A DNA stretch of 18,699 nucleotides from Bacillota bacterium (GTDB lineage Bacteria; Bacillota; Clostridia; Oscillospirales; Acutalibacteraceae): positions 1 to 18,699 of the forward strand of contig JAEXDU010000143.1 of the NCBI GenBank assembly GCA_023401495.1. Reading direction: 5' to 3'. A program made the position numbers and the translations under genes. Under the pieces are notes generated by a model, which saw only the letters and a list, made by a program, of their open reading frames with translations, did no database searches and was not told the origin of the DNA. Numbering within the stretch: position 1 is the stretch's first letter; each line of letters opens with the position of its first letter. Shown piece after piece: positions 7,553 to 14,170 of the stretch.

Positions 7553-7942
7553 AGGCAAATGCGTTACTGAAACCGGAACATTTTTTAATGCCTCGAAAGT
7601 TTTAAGCGGATGTCCTTTTATTTGTCACGGCAGCCGCCTGTCCGCTATTTCTCTTTGCATAGTTACATTATCAAGGTAGTGCACGCGTGATGGACTGGCG
7701 TTCATATACGTCCCGTTCATTACTGAAATTGGGTGTCTTTTAGTCCTCTCATGTTTCAATGCCCATCCGATTTCCTGCCGTGAAATGCCCTTGTCCTTCC
7801 CGATGAAAACAGCATTTTCCCACATTAACAAACAGAGCGTGCAAATACACTACATTTTGTTTCGCAAGATCGTGTGCCAAAAGGTGTCTCCTTTGGGAAT
7901 TTTATTGAGCGCGTTATGGTTTCGCCCTGCCCCTCTCGACGC
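7553..7942. other. Gene-poor stretch with a possible decayed minus-strand reading frame
   Basis: No intact gene is supportable here. On the minus strand one frame can be followed from about 7960 to 7553, broken only by TAG at 7850-7852 and TGA at 7625-7627. It gives plausible-looking segments such as KIPKGDTFWHTILRNKM, ISRQEIGWALKHE and IKGHPLKTFEALKNVPV. I do not recognise the family. It could be the remains of a gene carried by the element, or chance. There is no ribosome site for the middle segment, which would have to start at a TTG. Confidence 0.25.
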
Positions 7943-7990
7943 AAAAGACGGACTATCAGTTTTCCACTGATAGTCCGTCTTTTGTTGTTA
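7943..7990. terminator. Strong bidirectional terminator hairpin
   Basis: An 18-base perfect stem (left arm AAAAGACGGACTATCAGT at 7943-7960, loop TTTCC, right arm 7966-7983) ends in TTTTGTTGTTATT on the plus strand and TTTTGCG on the minus strand. It lies 82 bases beyond the end of the minus-strand BlaR1-like gene and would end that operon. On the plus strand it would stop any transcript from the orphan promoter at 7337. Confidence 0.85.
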
Positions 7991-8071
7991 TTCCACTTGC
8001 TGACCGCCTAACCTGAATGCGCCCTGATACTCTTTTATTGGGCGTTAGTTAAACAAACGCTTTTTATTTAA

Positions 8072-9583
8072 TCAGTCAACTTTACCATGTGAAGTTGTGT
8101 ACTCAATGTATTTCATCAGGCGTGTTTTAAGATCATCTTTATTAGTGTAAAGTTCAGGCATACTGTCCAGCCAGGAGTATTTTTCAAGAAATTGATCACC
8201 TGGCGATAGACCAAAAGAATATTCACCACCCTCACTGCTTACAAGGAGGGTGCTTTTGTTGAGTAGTGTATTTATTTCATCTGCAAATTCTGCCATTTTG
8301 GTTGCGTCAAGTGTATGGGGGTCGTATATATTAAATATAATCTGATTACTACGAATAACCTGTTCAGTACCATCATCATTTAATTTAAAAAGGGAATAGG
8401 TATAAATAGCGCCTCCTTGTTCCATGGCAGGGGTATATCGTAAAAGATAACTTTTCCCATCATTTTCATAAAGGAACAGAGAATCCCAGCCGGCGTGAGC
8501 AGTAAGAACATCTTCACTCCATATCTCTTTCTTATTATTGTCATATATACGCAGTGTGACAATTCCATTTTCCTGCCGAGATTTATCAAGGGAAATCGCT
8601 TCTTTTTGATTATCATCATTGACATCTGCACGAATCAATATCCTCTCCGGTTCATTCGGCCGATCCATAGCAAATCCTACACTTAGAATTGTAGCTATAA
8701 CCAATGCGACGACAACGACCACACGGGAGGGTTTGCTAAAATTCAGTACATTTTTGATCCGCTCTTTCATACCACCCTCTCCAAACGCCAACGGGCTGCC
8801 GCTGATAATACGTTGATTGGTGGCTAAGGACAAAAGAGACATGGAATAGAGTTTTTTTGTTTCACTTCCCATTTCCTTCAATACTCTCTCATCGCAGGAC
8901 ATTTCCATATCGGCACCCATGAACAAAAAGGCAGCCCAGGCCAAAGGGTTAAACCAATGCAGGCATAGCGCGAAATAACCCAGCAATTTAAAAATGTGAT
9001 CCCCGCGTCTAATGTGGGTCTGTTCATGCAAAATAATGTACCGCTTTTCTTCTGGCTTAAGCCCCGTCGGAATAAAAATATTCGGATGGAAAATTCCTAA
9101 AACAAACGGAGTTCTTATGTTGTTAGCTTGATATATATTATCATTAATAACTACCGCACCAGCAAGTCTTCTCTTTAACAGTATCATTGATACGATACTG
9201 TAAAGCATCATCGCCAAGACGCCTGCAAACCATAAATAAGTACCGATTGTTAGCCATACCTGCATAATATCTACATCGACTGTAGCTTGTGCATCCGGCA
9301 GAACACCGTTTACAGTATTATCTAACACACTGATACCACTATTAATATGTGGTGTCACCTGTGTAGTAATATCTGACGAAATAGGGGCAGATCTGAATGG
9401 TATTAGACTAAAAACACTCTCAAATGAAAATGGAAATAACAGTCGAAAACCGACAACTGCCCATAGGAAATAGGAAATTGATTTTGGAGCTTTTTTTAGA
9501 AAAAAACGTGCCAATATAACTGCGATAATTACATAGCCTGCCGTCAAACTCATGTTCAAAACGGAAAGAAACACCTGAGTCAT
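8072..9583 (-). CDS. BlaR1/MecR1-type M56 membrane metalloprotease with an atypical extracellular domain
   Basis: This 503-residue membrane protein has hydrophobic segments near residues 10-28, 36-56, 107-135, about 200-223 and 287-305. The cytoplasmic zinc protease between them carries HEQTH at 186-190, followed by RRGD (192-195, a motif conserved around the self-cleavage region of BlaR1/MecR1) and the third-ligand region EMSCDE at 227-232. In the family, an outside signal activates the protease, which removes the BlaI-type repressor. The outer part (about 306-503) lacks the SxxK and KTG motifs of a penicillin-binding sensor. It begins with an acidic, calcium-loop-like ADVNDDNQKEAISL, so its signal is probably not a classical beta-lactam. 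GGGGAGGAG precedes the ATG by 6 bases, and the repressor gene stops 2 bases before the ATG, so the two are coupled. AT-rich compared with flanking genes. Confidence 0.88.
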   Translation of the reverse strand: MTQVFLSVLNMSLTAGYVIIAVILARFFLKKAPKSISYFLWAVVGFRLLFPFSFESVFSLIPFRSAPISSDITTQVTPHINSGISVLDNTVNGVLPDAQATVDVDIMQVWLTIGTYLWFAGVLAMMLYSIVSMILLKRRLAGAVVINDNIYQANNIRTPFVLGIFHPNIFIPTGLKPEEKRYIILHEQTHIRRGDHIFKLLGYFALCLHWFNPLAWAAFLFMGADMEMSCDERVLKEMGSETKKLYSMSLLSLATNQRIISGSPLAFGEGGMKERIKNVLNFSKPSRVVVVVALVIATILSVGFAMDRPNEPERILIRADVNDDNQKEAISLDKSRQENGIVTLRIYDNNKKEIWSEDVLTAHAGWDSLFLYENDGKSYLLRYTPAMEQGGAIYTYSLFKLNDDGTEQVIRSNQIIFNIYDPHTLDATKMAEFADEINTLLNKSTLLVSSEGGEYSFGLSPGDQFLEKYSWLDSMPELYTNKDDLKTRLMKYIEYTTSHGKVD

Positions 9584-9585
9584 TA

Positions 9586-9948
9586 TTACTCCTCCCCATA
9601 CTCATTAATCAAATGCTTGAGTTCCTCCACCTCTTGATAAGAAAGTTTTTTGCCACCAATAAAAGAGGCAATAAATTTTGGCAGCGATCCTCCAAAAGTA
9701 TCTTCAATAAATTGTCTGCTTTGTTCAGCATGAAACTCCTCTTTTTTGATAAGAGATGTTACCATTGCATCCTTGTTCTGGAAAATTTCCTTCTCACATA
9801 ATTTTTTTAATATTGTATAGGTGGTTGATTTCTTCCATTGCAGTTCCTTTTCACATAGCCTTACCAGTTCACCTGAGTGAATTGGTTCGTTTTTCCAGAT
9901 AATTTCGGCAAGTCTTTTTTCACTTTCAGTTATCCCATGTCTTTTCAT
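9586..9948 (-). CDS. BlaI/MecI-family transcriptional repressor
   Basis: A 120-residue winged-helix protein. It opens ITESEKRLAEIIWKN and contains WKKSTTYTILKKLCEKE, the BlaI/MecI recognition helix region. The C-terminal part carries the dimerisation helices (ASFIGGKKLSYQEVEELKHL). BlaI proteins bind as dimers to inverted repeats at their own promoter and are inactivated by cleavage through the partner M56 protease encoded immediately downstream. AAGGAGGAG lies 6 bases before the ATG. Two matching inverted repeats lie directly upstream, one over the likely -10, which fits autoregulation. No beta-lactamase or penicillin-binding protein gene is nearby. Confidence 0.93.
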   Translation of the reverse strand: MKRHGITESEKRLAEIIWKNEPIHSGELVRLCEKELQWKKSTTYTILKKLCEKEIFQNKDAMVTSLIKKEEFHAEQSRQFIEDTFGGSLPKFIASFIGGKKLSYQEVEELKHLINEYGEE

Positions 9949-9963
9949 TTGTACTCCTCCTTG

Positions 9964-9980
9964 GTCTATTCGTTATAGAC
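9964..9980 (-). promoter_or_regulatory. BlaI-type operator 1 (GTCTAT-N5-ATAGAC)
   Basis: A 17-base inverted repeat with 6-base arms GTCTAT and ATAGAC around TCGTT. It lies between the predicted transcription start and the blaI-type ribosome site. The arms are identical to those of operator 2, centred 28 bases away. The arms differ from the classical TACA/TGTA BlaI box, so the repressor likely has its own specificity. Confidence 0.75.
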
Positions 9981-9990
9981 TGATGTGTTT

Positions 9991-10019
9991 AGTCTATAAC
10001 ACATAGACCGAATTGTCAA
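9991..10019 (-). promoter_or_regulatory. Promoter of the BlaI/BlaR1-type operon
   Basis: On the minus strand a consensus -35 TTGACA (10019-10014) is followed by TATAGA after 15 bases or TAGACT after 17 bases. Start of transcription would fall near 9984. The overlap with operator 2 supports repression by the BlaI-type product. Confidence 0.7.
9992..10008 (-). promoter_or_regulatory. BlaI-type operator 2 (GTCTAT-N5-ATAGAC) overlapping the -10 region
   Basis: This has the same 6-base arms as operator 1, around AACAC. It covers the likely -10 element (minus-strand TATAGA at 9998-9993, or TAGACT at 9996-9991), so a bound repressor would directly block polymerase. Confidence 0.75.
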
Positions 10020-10138
10020 GAACAATTTAACATTTATTTTTTTATACGTGAAGAAAACTGGAAAGATGCAAAGATGCAATTATTCTGATTCAAAATGACT
10101 AGCACTTAGCCAAAATATTGAGGATCAAAAATCATCTG

Positions 10139-10200
10139 AGATTCTAAAAGAGATAGGAATGCTGCGAAAAATGCAAACATTCCTATCTCTTTTAGAATCT
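10139..10200 (-). terminator. Large perfect hairpin after the SpoIID-like gene
   Basis: A 23-base perfect stem (10139-10161 with 10178-10200; core AGATTCTAAAAGAG) with a 16-base loop lies 19 bases beyond the minus-strand stop. On the minus strand TTTTT follows 6-8 bases after the stem; on the plus strand ATTTTTG follows immediately. It separates the SpoIID-like gene from the blaI-type promoter and would block read-through. It is unusually long for a simple terminator. Between it and the promoter (10020-10138) I see nothing else. Confidence 0.72.
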
Positions 10201-10219
10201 ATTTTTGAGGAGTTTTGCT

Positions 10220-11734
10220 TTAATAATAATACGGATGAATTGGATTGGCCAGACAAGCATTACGACGATTATAATAAAATGCAAGGATATCAAATCCATT
10301 TTGATATCCATGATTAGCCAAATAAGCGCTTCCACGTTGGCTTACCATATATTTCCCATCCGCCATAAAAGGCTCACCGTTGTATGCAGTACCCGTTCTA
10401 TAACAAGTTTCAGCAATTTCATAATAACCATCTACGACAGCTAATGTTCTAATTGAATCGCATACACTTGTTATTCTAGCAGAAACAGAGACATCCGGTC
10501 TGTACACCTGATCCATCGTCGTATTTCTAACATCAAAGTTTATATTACGTGGATAATGCACATGATACCAACCATAACCTTTTACAGTTAAAGCTCCGCC
10601 TCTTAACGCTTCTAAAGGCATACTTTGCCATTTGTTTTGATCATCCTGATATATAGGCCATTCATGTGCAGTAACGCGTGGAACGTATTCACCCATAAAT
10701 CCAACGGCGTAGACATTACCTTTGGTAAAGGTACCACGAGGCGTTGTATATGTTTTATCGTCTATTAGCACTCGAATATTAGTTGGATGTTGTCCAGTTT
10801 CAGCATTTACCTTGAATAAAGGTTTTTCGTCCAATCTATAGTCAGACATAATAAATTGTTTTGCCTGATCTAAATTTTTATTAACGTATTCTTTCACTGA
10901 TTCATAGCTTTTTAAATTGTCAAGATTTTTAGTGGCTTTAGTAGGAATACTACTCGGATCACCAATAGTTTCCATGGTTCTACCTTCACTATCGATGATA
11001 TTTCCGTAATCACGTTGTTTATCGATATACATTTTAACTATTTCATCTTCTTCATAAAATCGGGCATTTTCAGAATATCGTTTTATATCGGGAAGGGTCA
11101 ACATGATTAATTTATACGTTTGATTTTTCTCGTCTTTTCCAACAGCACATGTGTAATAGTTAATACCGCTGACTGCAAATTTATCTTCTTTATATACAGA
11201 ACAATTAAATTTTGTATAATATAGATGAATATCTGTGTATTCCTCTGATAGCTCTTGAATCCAATTAGAAACAGAAATATTAACATCTGTTAATTGGATT
11301 TCTTTTAATTTTATCAATTCAAGAGTTTTATATCCATATATCCCACTATGTCCTTTTTGCATTTCCTCTGCTTTTTCGATCTCGCTGCTTAAATCACCGC
11401 CAAGTAAAGTAAGTAATTCATCATATTGTCGATTGGTAACATAATCAGCTACATGTACTAATACATTTGCCGGGATGTTATTGCTTGATTTATTCTTGAT
11501 ATCTTGAGTCGTATAAACTCCTTTTTGAATATCAGATAGACTCTTATTGGGTTTAAATATAGTTCCTTCCGGCAATTTTATTCCAGCATTTGGATCATCA
11601 TAAATAGGTATAGAATAGTCTTCTCCACTACCCGTTTCTTTGCTCGTATTTGCTAATACGGGCAACATCATAGAAGAACAAGCGACAGCAATTGTTAATC
11701 CCACACTGAAAAACTGAAACAATCTTTTTTTCAT
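10220..11734 (-). CDS. Secreted protein with a SpoIID/LytB-like C-terminal domain
   Basis: A 504-residue exported protein. A signal peptide (MKKRLFQFFS, hydrophobic core, then PVLANTS near residue 29) is followed by a region I do not recognise (about 40-310, lysine-rich). Residues about 316-490 match the SpoIID/LytB pattern: GEYVPRVTAHEWP with E358 at the position of the catalytic glutamate, MPLEALRGGALTVKGYGWYH, FDVRNTTMDQVY, and the closing SQRGSAYLANHGYQNGFDIL then AFYY. SpoIID proteins are lytic transglycosylases acting on peptidoglycan. Oddities: an insertion between the glutamate and the PLEAL helix, no cysteines in the TTxxQVY segment, and KYMVSQ in place of the usual GHGVGMSQ. Activity is therefore uncertain and it may instead bind wall. 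A moderate AAAGGA ribosome site lies 9 bases before the ATG. Very AT-rich: 11101-11160 is 30% GC by hand count. Confidence 0.72.
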   Translation of the reverse strand: MKKRLFQFFSVGLTIAVACSSMMLPVLANTSKETGSGEDYSIPIYDDPNAGIKLPEGTIFKPNKSLSDIQKGVYTTQDIKNKSSNNIPANVLVHVADYVTNRQYDELLTLLGGDLSSEIEKAEEMQKGHSGIYGYKTLELIKLKEIQLTDVNISVSNWIQELSEEYTDIHLYYTKFNCSVYKEDKFAVSGINYYTCAVGKDEKNQTYKLIMLTLPDIKRYSENARFYEEDEIVKMYIDKQRDYGNIIDSEGRTMETIGDPSSIPTKATKNLDNLKSYESVKEYVNKNLDQAKQFIMSDYRLDEKPLFKVNAETGQHPTNIRVLIDDKTYTTPRGTFTKGNVYAVGFMGEYVPRVTAHEWPIYQDDQNKWQSMPLEALRGGALTVKGYGWYHVHYPRNINFDVRNTTMDQVYRPDVSVSARITSVCDSIRTLAVVDGYYEIAETCYRTGTAYNGEPFMADGKYMVSQRGSAYLANHGYQNGFDILAFYYNRRNACLANPIHPYYY

Positions 11735-11830
11735 AACAATTTTCCTTTCTTTTAATTTAACTTCTGTTTACATAACGATTGAATTGCCTGTTTTGTTACA
11801 ATATTTTCCAAAATATTTACTCAAGTCTTT

Positions 11831-11854
11831 ATTATATTTCCTGTAATCGTTACA
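11831..11854 (-). promoter_or_regulatory. Candidate promoter and operator of the SpoIID-like gene
   Basis: Minus-strand TATAAT (11836-11831) forms a -10. Immediately upstream is the inverted repeat TGTAATCGTTACA (11842-11854), which would sit in the spacer between -10 and -35. It resembles a catabolite-control (cre) site that is one base short. A -35 is not obvious. A second palindrome, AATATTTT-CC-AAAATATT (11800-11817), falls just after the predicted start of transcription. Neither repeat matches the GTCTAT operators of the BlaI-type operon. Confidence 0.45.
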
Positions 11855-11855
11855 A

Positions 11856-12123
11856 AATGATTGTTAGGGAAAGTGCTTGAAAACAGTGGTATCCTTTCTT
11901 TTTTCAGGTATAATAAACACTATGATACCGAAAAGAGAAGGATGATGAAATGACTGGCTCACATAGAGTTCCCAATCACTTAGCCAAGGAAAAAAGCCCC
12001 TACCTTTTACAGCACGCTGAGAATCCCGTCGACTGGTTTCCGTGGGGAGAGCAGGCGTTTGAAAAAGCGAAACACGAGGACAAGCCGATCTTTTTGAGCA
12101 TCGGCTATTCCACGTGCCATTGG
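11856..12123 (+). repeat. Right copy of the direct repeat (DUF255 promoter and 5' end)
   Basis: This is the partner of the repeat at 7286-7552. This copy leads into the complete DUF255 gene. The left boundary, judged by where similarity fades, lies in the promoter region of the minus-strand SpoIID-like gene at about 11856-11863. Confidence 0.88.
11909..11914 (+). promoter_or_regulatory. -10 element of the intact DUF255 gene
   Basis: A perfect TATAAT lies 36 bases before the ATG at 11950. No clear -35 stands at 17 bases (GTGGTA). It is transcribed divergently from the SpoIID-like gene, whose promoter lies about 75 bases away. Confidence 0.5.
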
Positions 12124-14007
12124 TGCCACGTGATGGCGCACGAATCCTTTGAGGATGACGAGGTTGCCGAGGCGCTGAATCAGGGGTTCGTCTGCATTAA
12201 GGTAGACCGAGAGGAGCGGCCGGATATCGACGCGGTGTATATGACGGTCTGCCAGGCCATGACCGGCTCGGGCGGATGGCCGATGACGATCCTCATGACG
12301 CCGGAGCAGCGTCCGTTCTGGGCGGGCACCTATCTGCCCAAAATGTCTACATTCCGTTCCACCGGGCTTTTGGAGCTATTGGCGTTTATCCGTGAACAGT
12401 GGAGCACGAACCGTCAGCAGCTTTTGAACGCCGGGGAGGAGATCACAAAATACCTGCGTGAGCAGGCTGGTCCCTCCCCTGAATCGGCTAAGCCGGAGCT
12501 GGATTTGCTCCGCGGCGCCGTCGCCCAGCTGAGCGCTTCCTATGATTCCCGCTGGGGAGGGTTTGGCGGCGCGCCGAAATTCCCGGCGTCGCATAATCTG
12601 CTGTTCCTTTTGCGCTATTCCGTGCTGGAGCGGGAGAAATCCGCGCAAAAAATGGCGGAGCATACGCTTTCTCAAATGTTCCGCGGCGGGCTGTTCGACC
12701 ATATCGGCGGCGGGTTCTCGCGCTATTCCACCGATGTGAAATGGCTGGTTCCGCATTTCGAAAAGATGCTTTACGACAACGCCCTGCTGGCGTATACGTA
12801 TCTGGAGGCTTACGCCGTTACCGGCAGGCCGCTTTACCGCAGCGTGGCGAAACGTACGCTCGATTATGTTCTTCTCGAACTTACGGATGAACAGGGCGGC
12901 TTTTACTGCGGGCAGGATGCGGACAGCGACGGAGTCGAGGGAAAATATTATGTCTTTACCCCGCAGGAAGTACAGGAAGTTCTGGGGAAAGAAGACGGCG
13001 AGCTGTTCTGCAGCCGCTTTGGCGTGACTGAAGCGGACAATTTTGAGGGAAAGAGCATTCCGAATCTGCTGGATTTTTCCTCGTACGACGAAGAAGACCC
13101 GCATATTGCGAAGCTGTGCCAAAAGCTGTATGAGTACCGGCTGGAACGCACCCGCTTGCACCGCGACGATAAGGTGCTGACCTCCTGGAATGCGCTGATG
13201 ATCGCCGCGCTGGCCAAAGCGGGGTGGCTGCTCGACGAAGCAAAGTATCTGCAGGCGGCACAGAAAGCGCAGCGTTTTCTGGAAGAAAAGCTGGTGGAGG
13301 AACGCGGGCGGCTATTGCTGCGCTGGCGTGAGGGAGAAGCGGCGAATGACGGCCAACTGGACGACTATGCCTTCTACGCCTTTTCTCTGCTGGAGCTGTA
13401 CCGCGCCACTTTTGATTGCACGTATCTTCTCCGTGCCGCGCAAATCGCGGAGCAGATTCTGGAGCTGTTTTCCGATGCGGAGCAGGGTGGGCTATATCTT
13501 ACTGCCAAAGACAGCGAGCAGCTCCTCAGCAGGCCCAAGGAGGTATACGACGGCGCGATTCCCTCCGGCAATTCCGTGGCGGGGGAAGTGTTTGTACGCC
13601 TTGTCGCGCTGACGGGTGAGGAGCGCTGGCGGCAGGCAGGCGAGCAGCAAATCCGTTTTCTCACCGGATGGGTCAAGGAATACCCTGCCGGGTATGGAAT
13701 GTCACTGATCGCGCTTTCTTCGGTGCTTTATCCCTCGCAGGAGCTGATCTGCACCGCGCAGGGAGAGGAAGCGTTTCAGGAGGTGCGCGATTTTCTGCGC
13801 CGGCATTCGCTGCCGAACCTGACGGTTCTGCTCAAATGCGCGAAAAACGAGCAGGAGCTTGTCGCGGCAGCACCCTTCACGGCGGAGTATCCGCTGCCGC
13901 AGGAGGGAGTGCGGTATTACCTTTGCCAAAACGGAACCTGCGCGGCCCCCGTGCAGGAGCTGGATGCAGTGAAGCAGCAGCTTGTTCTTTCGCGGCAGAG
14001 TGACTGA
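11950..14007 (+). CDS. Thioredoxin-fold DUF255 protein (YyaL/SPATA20 family)
   Basis: A 685-residue cytoplasmic protein of normal length for the family. The N-terminal thioredoxin-like domain (about 1-165) has the diagnostic PYLLQHAENPVDW and a C56-H-W-C59 active site inside STCHWCHVMAHESF. A long alpha/alpha-barrel region resembling N-acylglucosamine 2-epimerases follows (about 180-560; GGFGGAPKFP, GGLFDHIGGGFSRYS, HFEKMLYDNA, FYCGQDADSDG, DDKVLTSWNALMI). The family is widespread but its reaction is not firmly established. AGAAGG at 11936-11941 is spaced 8 bases from the ATG. Its first 57 codons and its promoter are partly duplicated about 4.6 kb upstream. Much more GC-rich than the element to its left (13201-13260 is 65% GC by hand count). 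A strong terminator follows. Confidence 0.93.
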   Translation: MTGSHRVPNHLAKEKSPYLLQHAENPVDWFPWGEQAFEKAKHEDKPIFLSIGYSTCHWCHVMAHESFEDDEVAEALNQGFVCIKVDREERPDIDAVYMTVCQAMTGSGGWPMTILMTPEQRPFWAGTYLPKMSTFRSTGLLELLAFIREQWSTNRQQLLNAGEEITKYLREQAGPSPESAKPELDLLRGAVAQLSASYDSRWGGFGGAPKFPASHNLLFLLRYSVLEREKSAQKMAEHTLSQMFRGGLFDHIGGGFSRYSTDVKWLVPHFEKMLYDNALLAYTYLEAYAVTGRPLYRSVAKRTLDYVLLELTDEQGGFYCGQDADSDGVEGKYYVFTPQEVQEVLGKEDGELFCSRFGVTEADNFEGKSIPNLLDFSSYDEEDPHIAKLCQKLYEYRLERTRLHRDDKVLTSWNALMIAALAKAGWLLDEAKYLQAAQKAQRFLEEKLVEERGRLLLRWREGEAANDGQLDDYAFYAFSLLELYRATFDCTYLLRAAQIAEQILELFSDAEQGGLYLTAKDSEQLLSRPKEVYDGAIPSGNSVAGEVFVRLVALTGEERWRQAGEQQIRFLTGWVKEYPAGYGMSLIALSSVLYPSQELICTAQGEEAFQEVRDFLRRHSLPNLTVLLKCAKNEQELVAAAPFTAEYPLPQEGVRYYLCQNGTCAAPVQELDAVKQQLVLSRQSD

Positions 14008-14060
14008 TCAAAGAGCGAGTAGTTTTGCGTCCGAGAACAAACAAAACAGGGAGATCAGAA

Positions 14061-14096
14061 CAAAGGCTGGCCGATTTGGCCAGCCTTTGTATTTTG
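14061..14096 (+). terminator. Terminator of the DUF255 gene
   Basis: A 12-base perfect stem (CAAAGGCTGGCC at 14061-14072, loop GATTT, right arm 14078-14089) is followed by TATTTT. It lies 54 bases after the stop codon and separates this gene from the LUD gene. Confidence 0.88.
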
Positions 14097-14170
14097 AGGC
14101 GCTGTGTGCTATCATAAATCCAATTGGCTGCGTCTCATGAGGAAAGTGCGGACAAACGGAGGGAATGGGA

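Noticed and set aside
7625..7831. 68-codon minus-strand frame as an intact gene
   Set aside because: It would start at a TTG without a ribosome site, and its frame continues beyond stops on both sides, so at best it is part of a decayed gene.
7286..11863. Classical transposon or integrative element with recombinase
   Set aside because: No transposase, integrase, short target duplication or terminal inverted repeat is seen; the flanking repeats are long, mosaic gene segments.
11888..11929. Inverted repeat GGTATC...GATACC around the DUF255 -10
   Set aside because: The arms are only 6 bases with a 30-base loop, and the second arm is changed in the other copy of the repeat, so chance is likely.
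12376..13161. 261-codon minus-strand frame inside the DUF255 gene
   Set aside because: Shadow of a GC-rich gene with a full set of family motifs on the plus strand.
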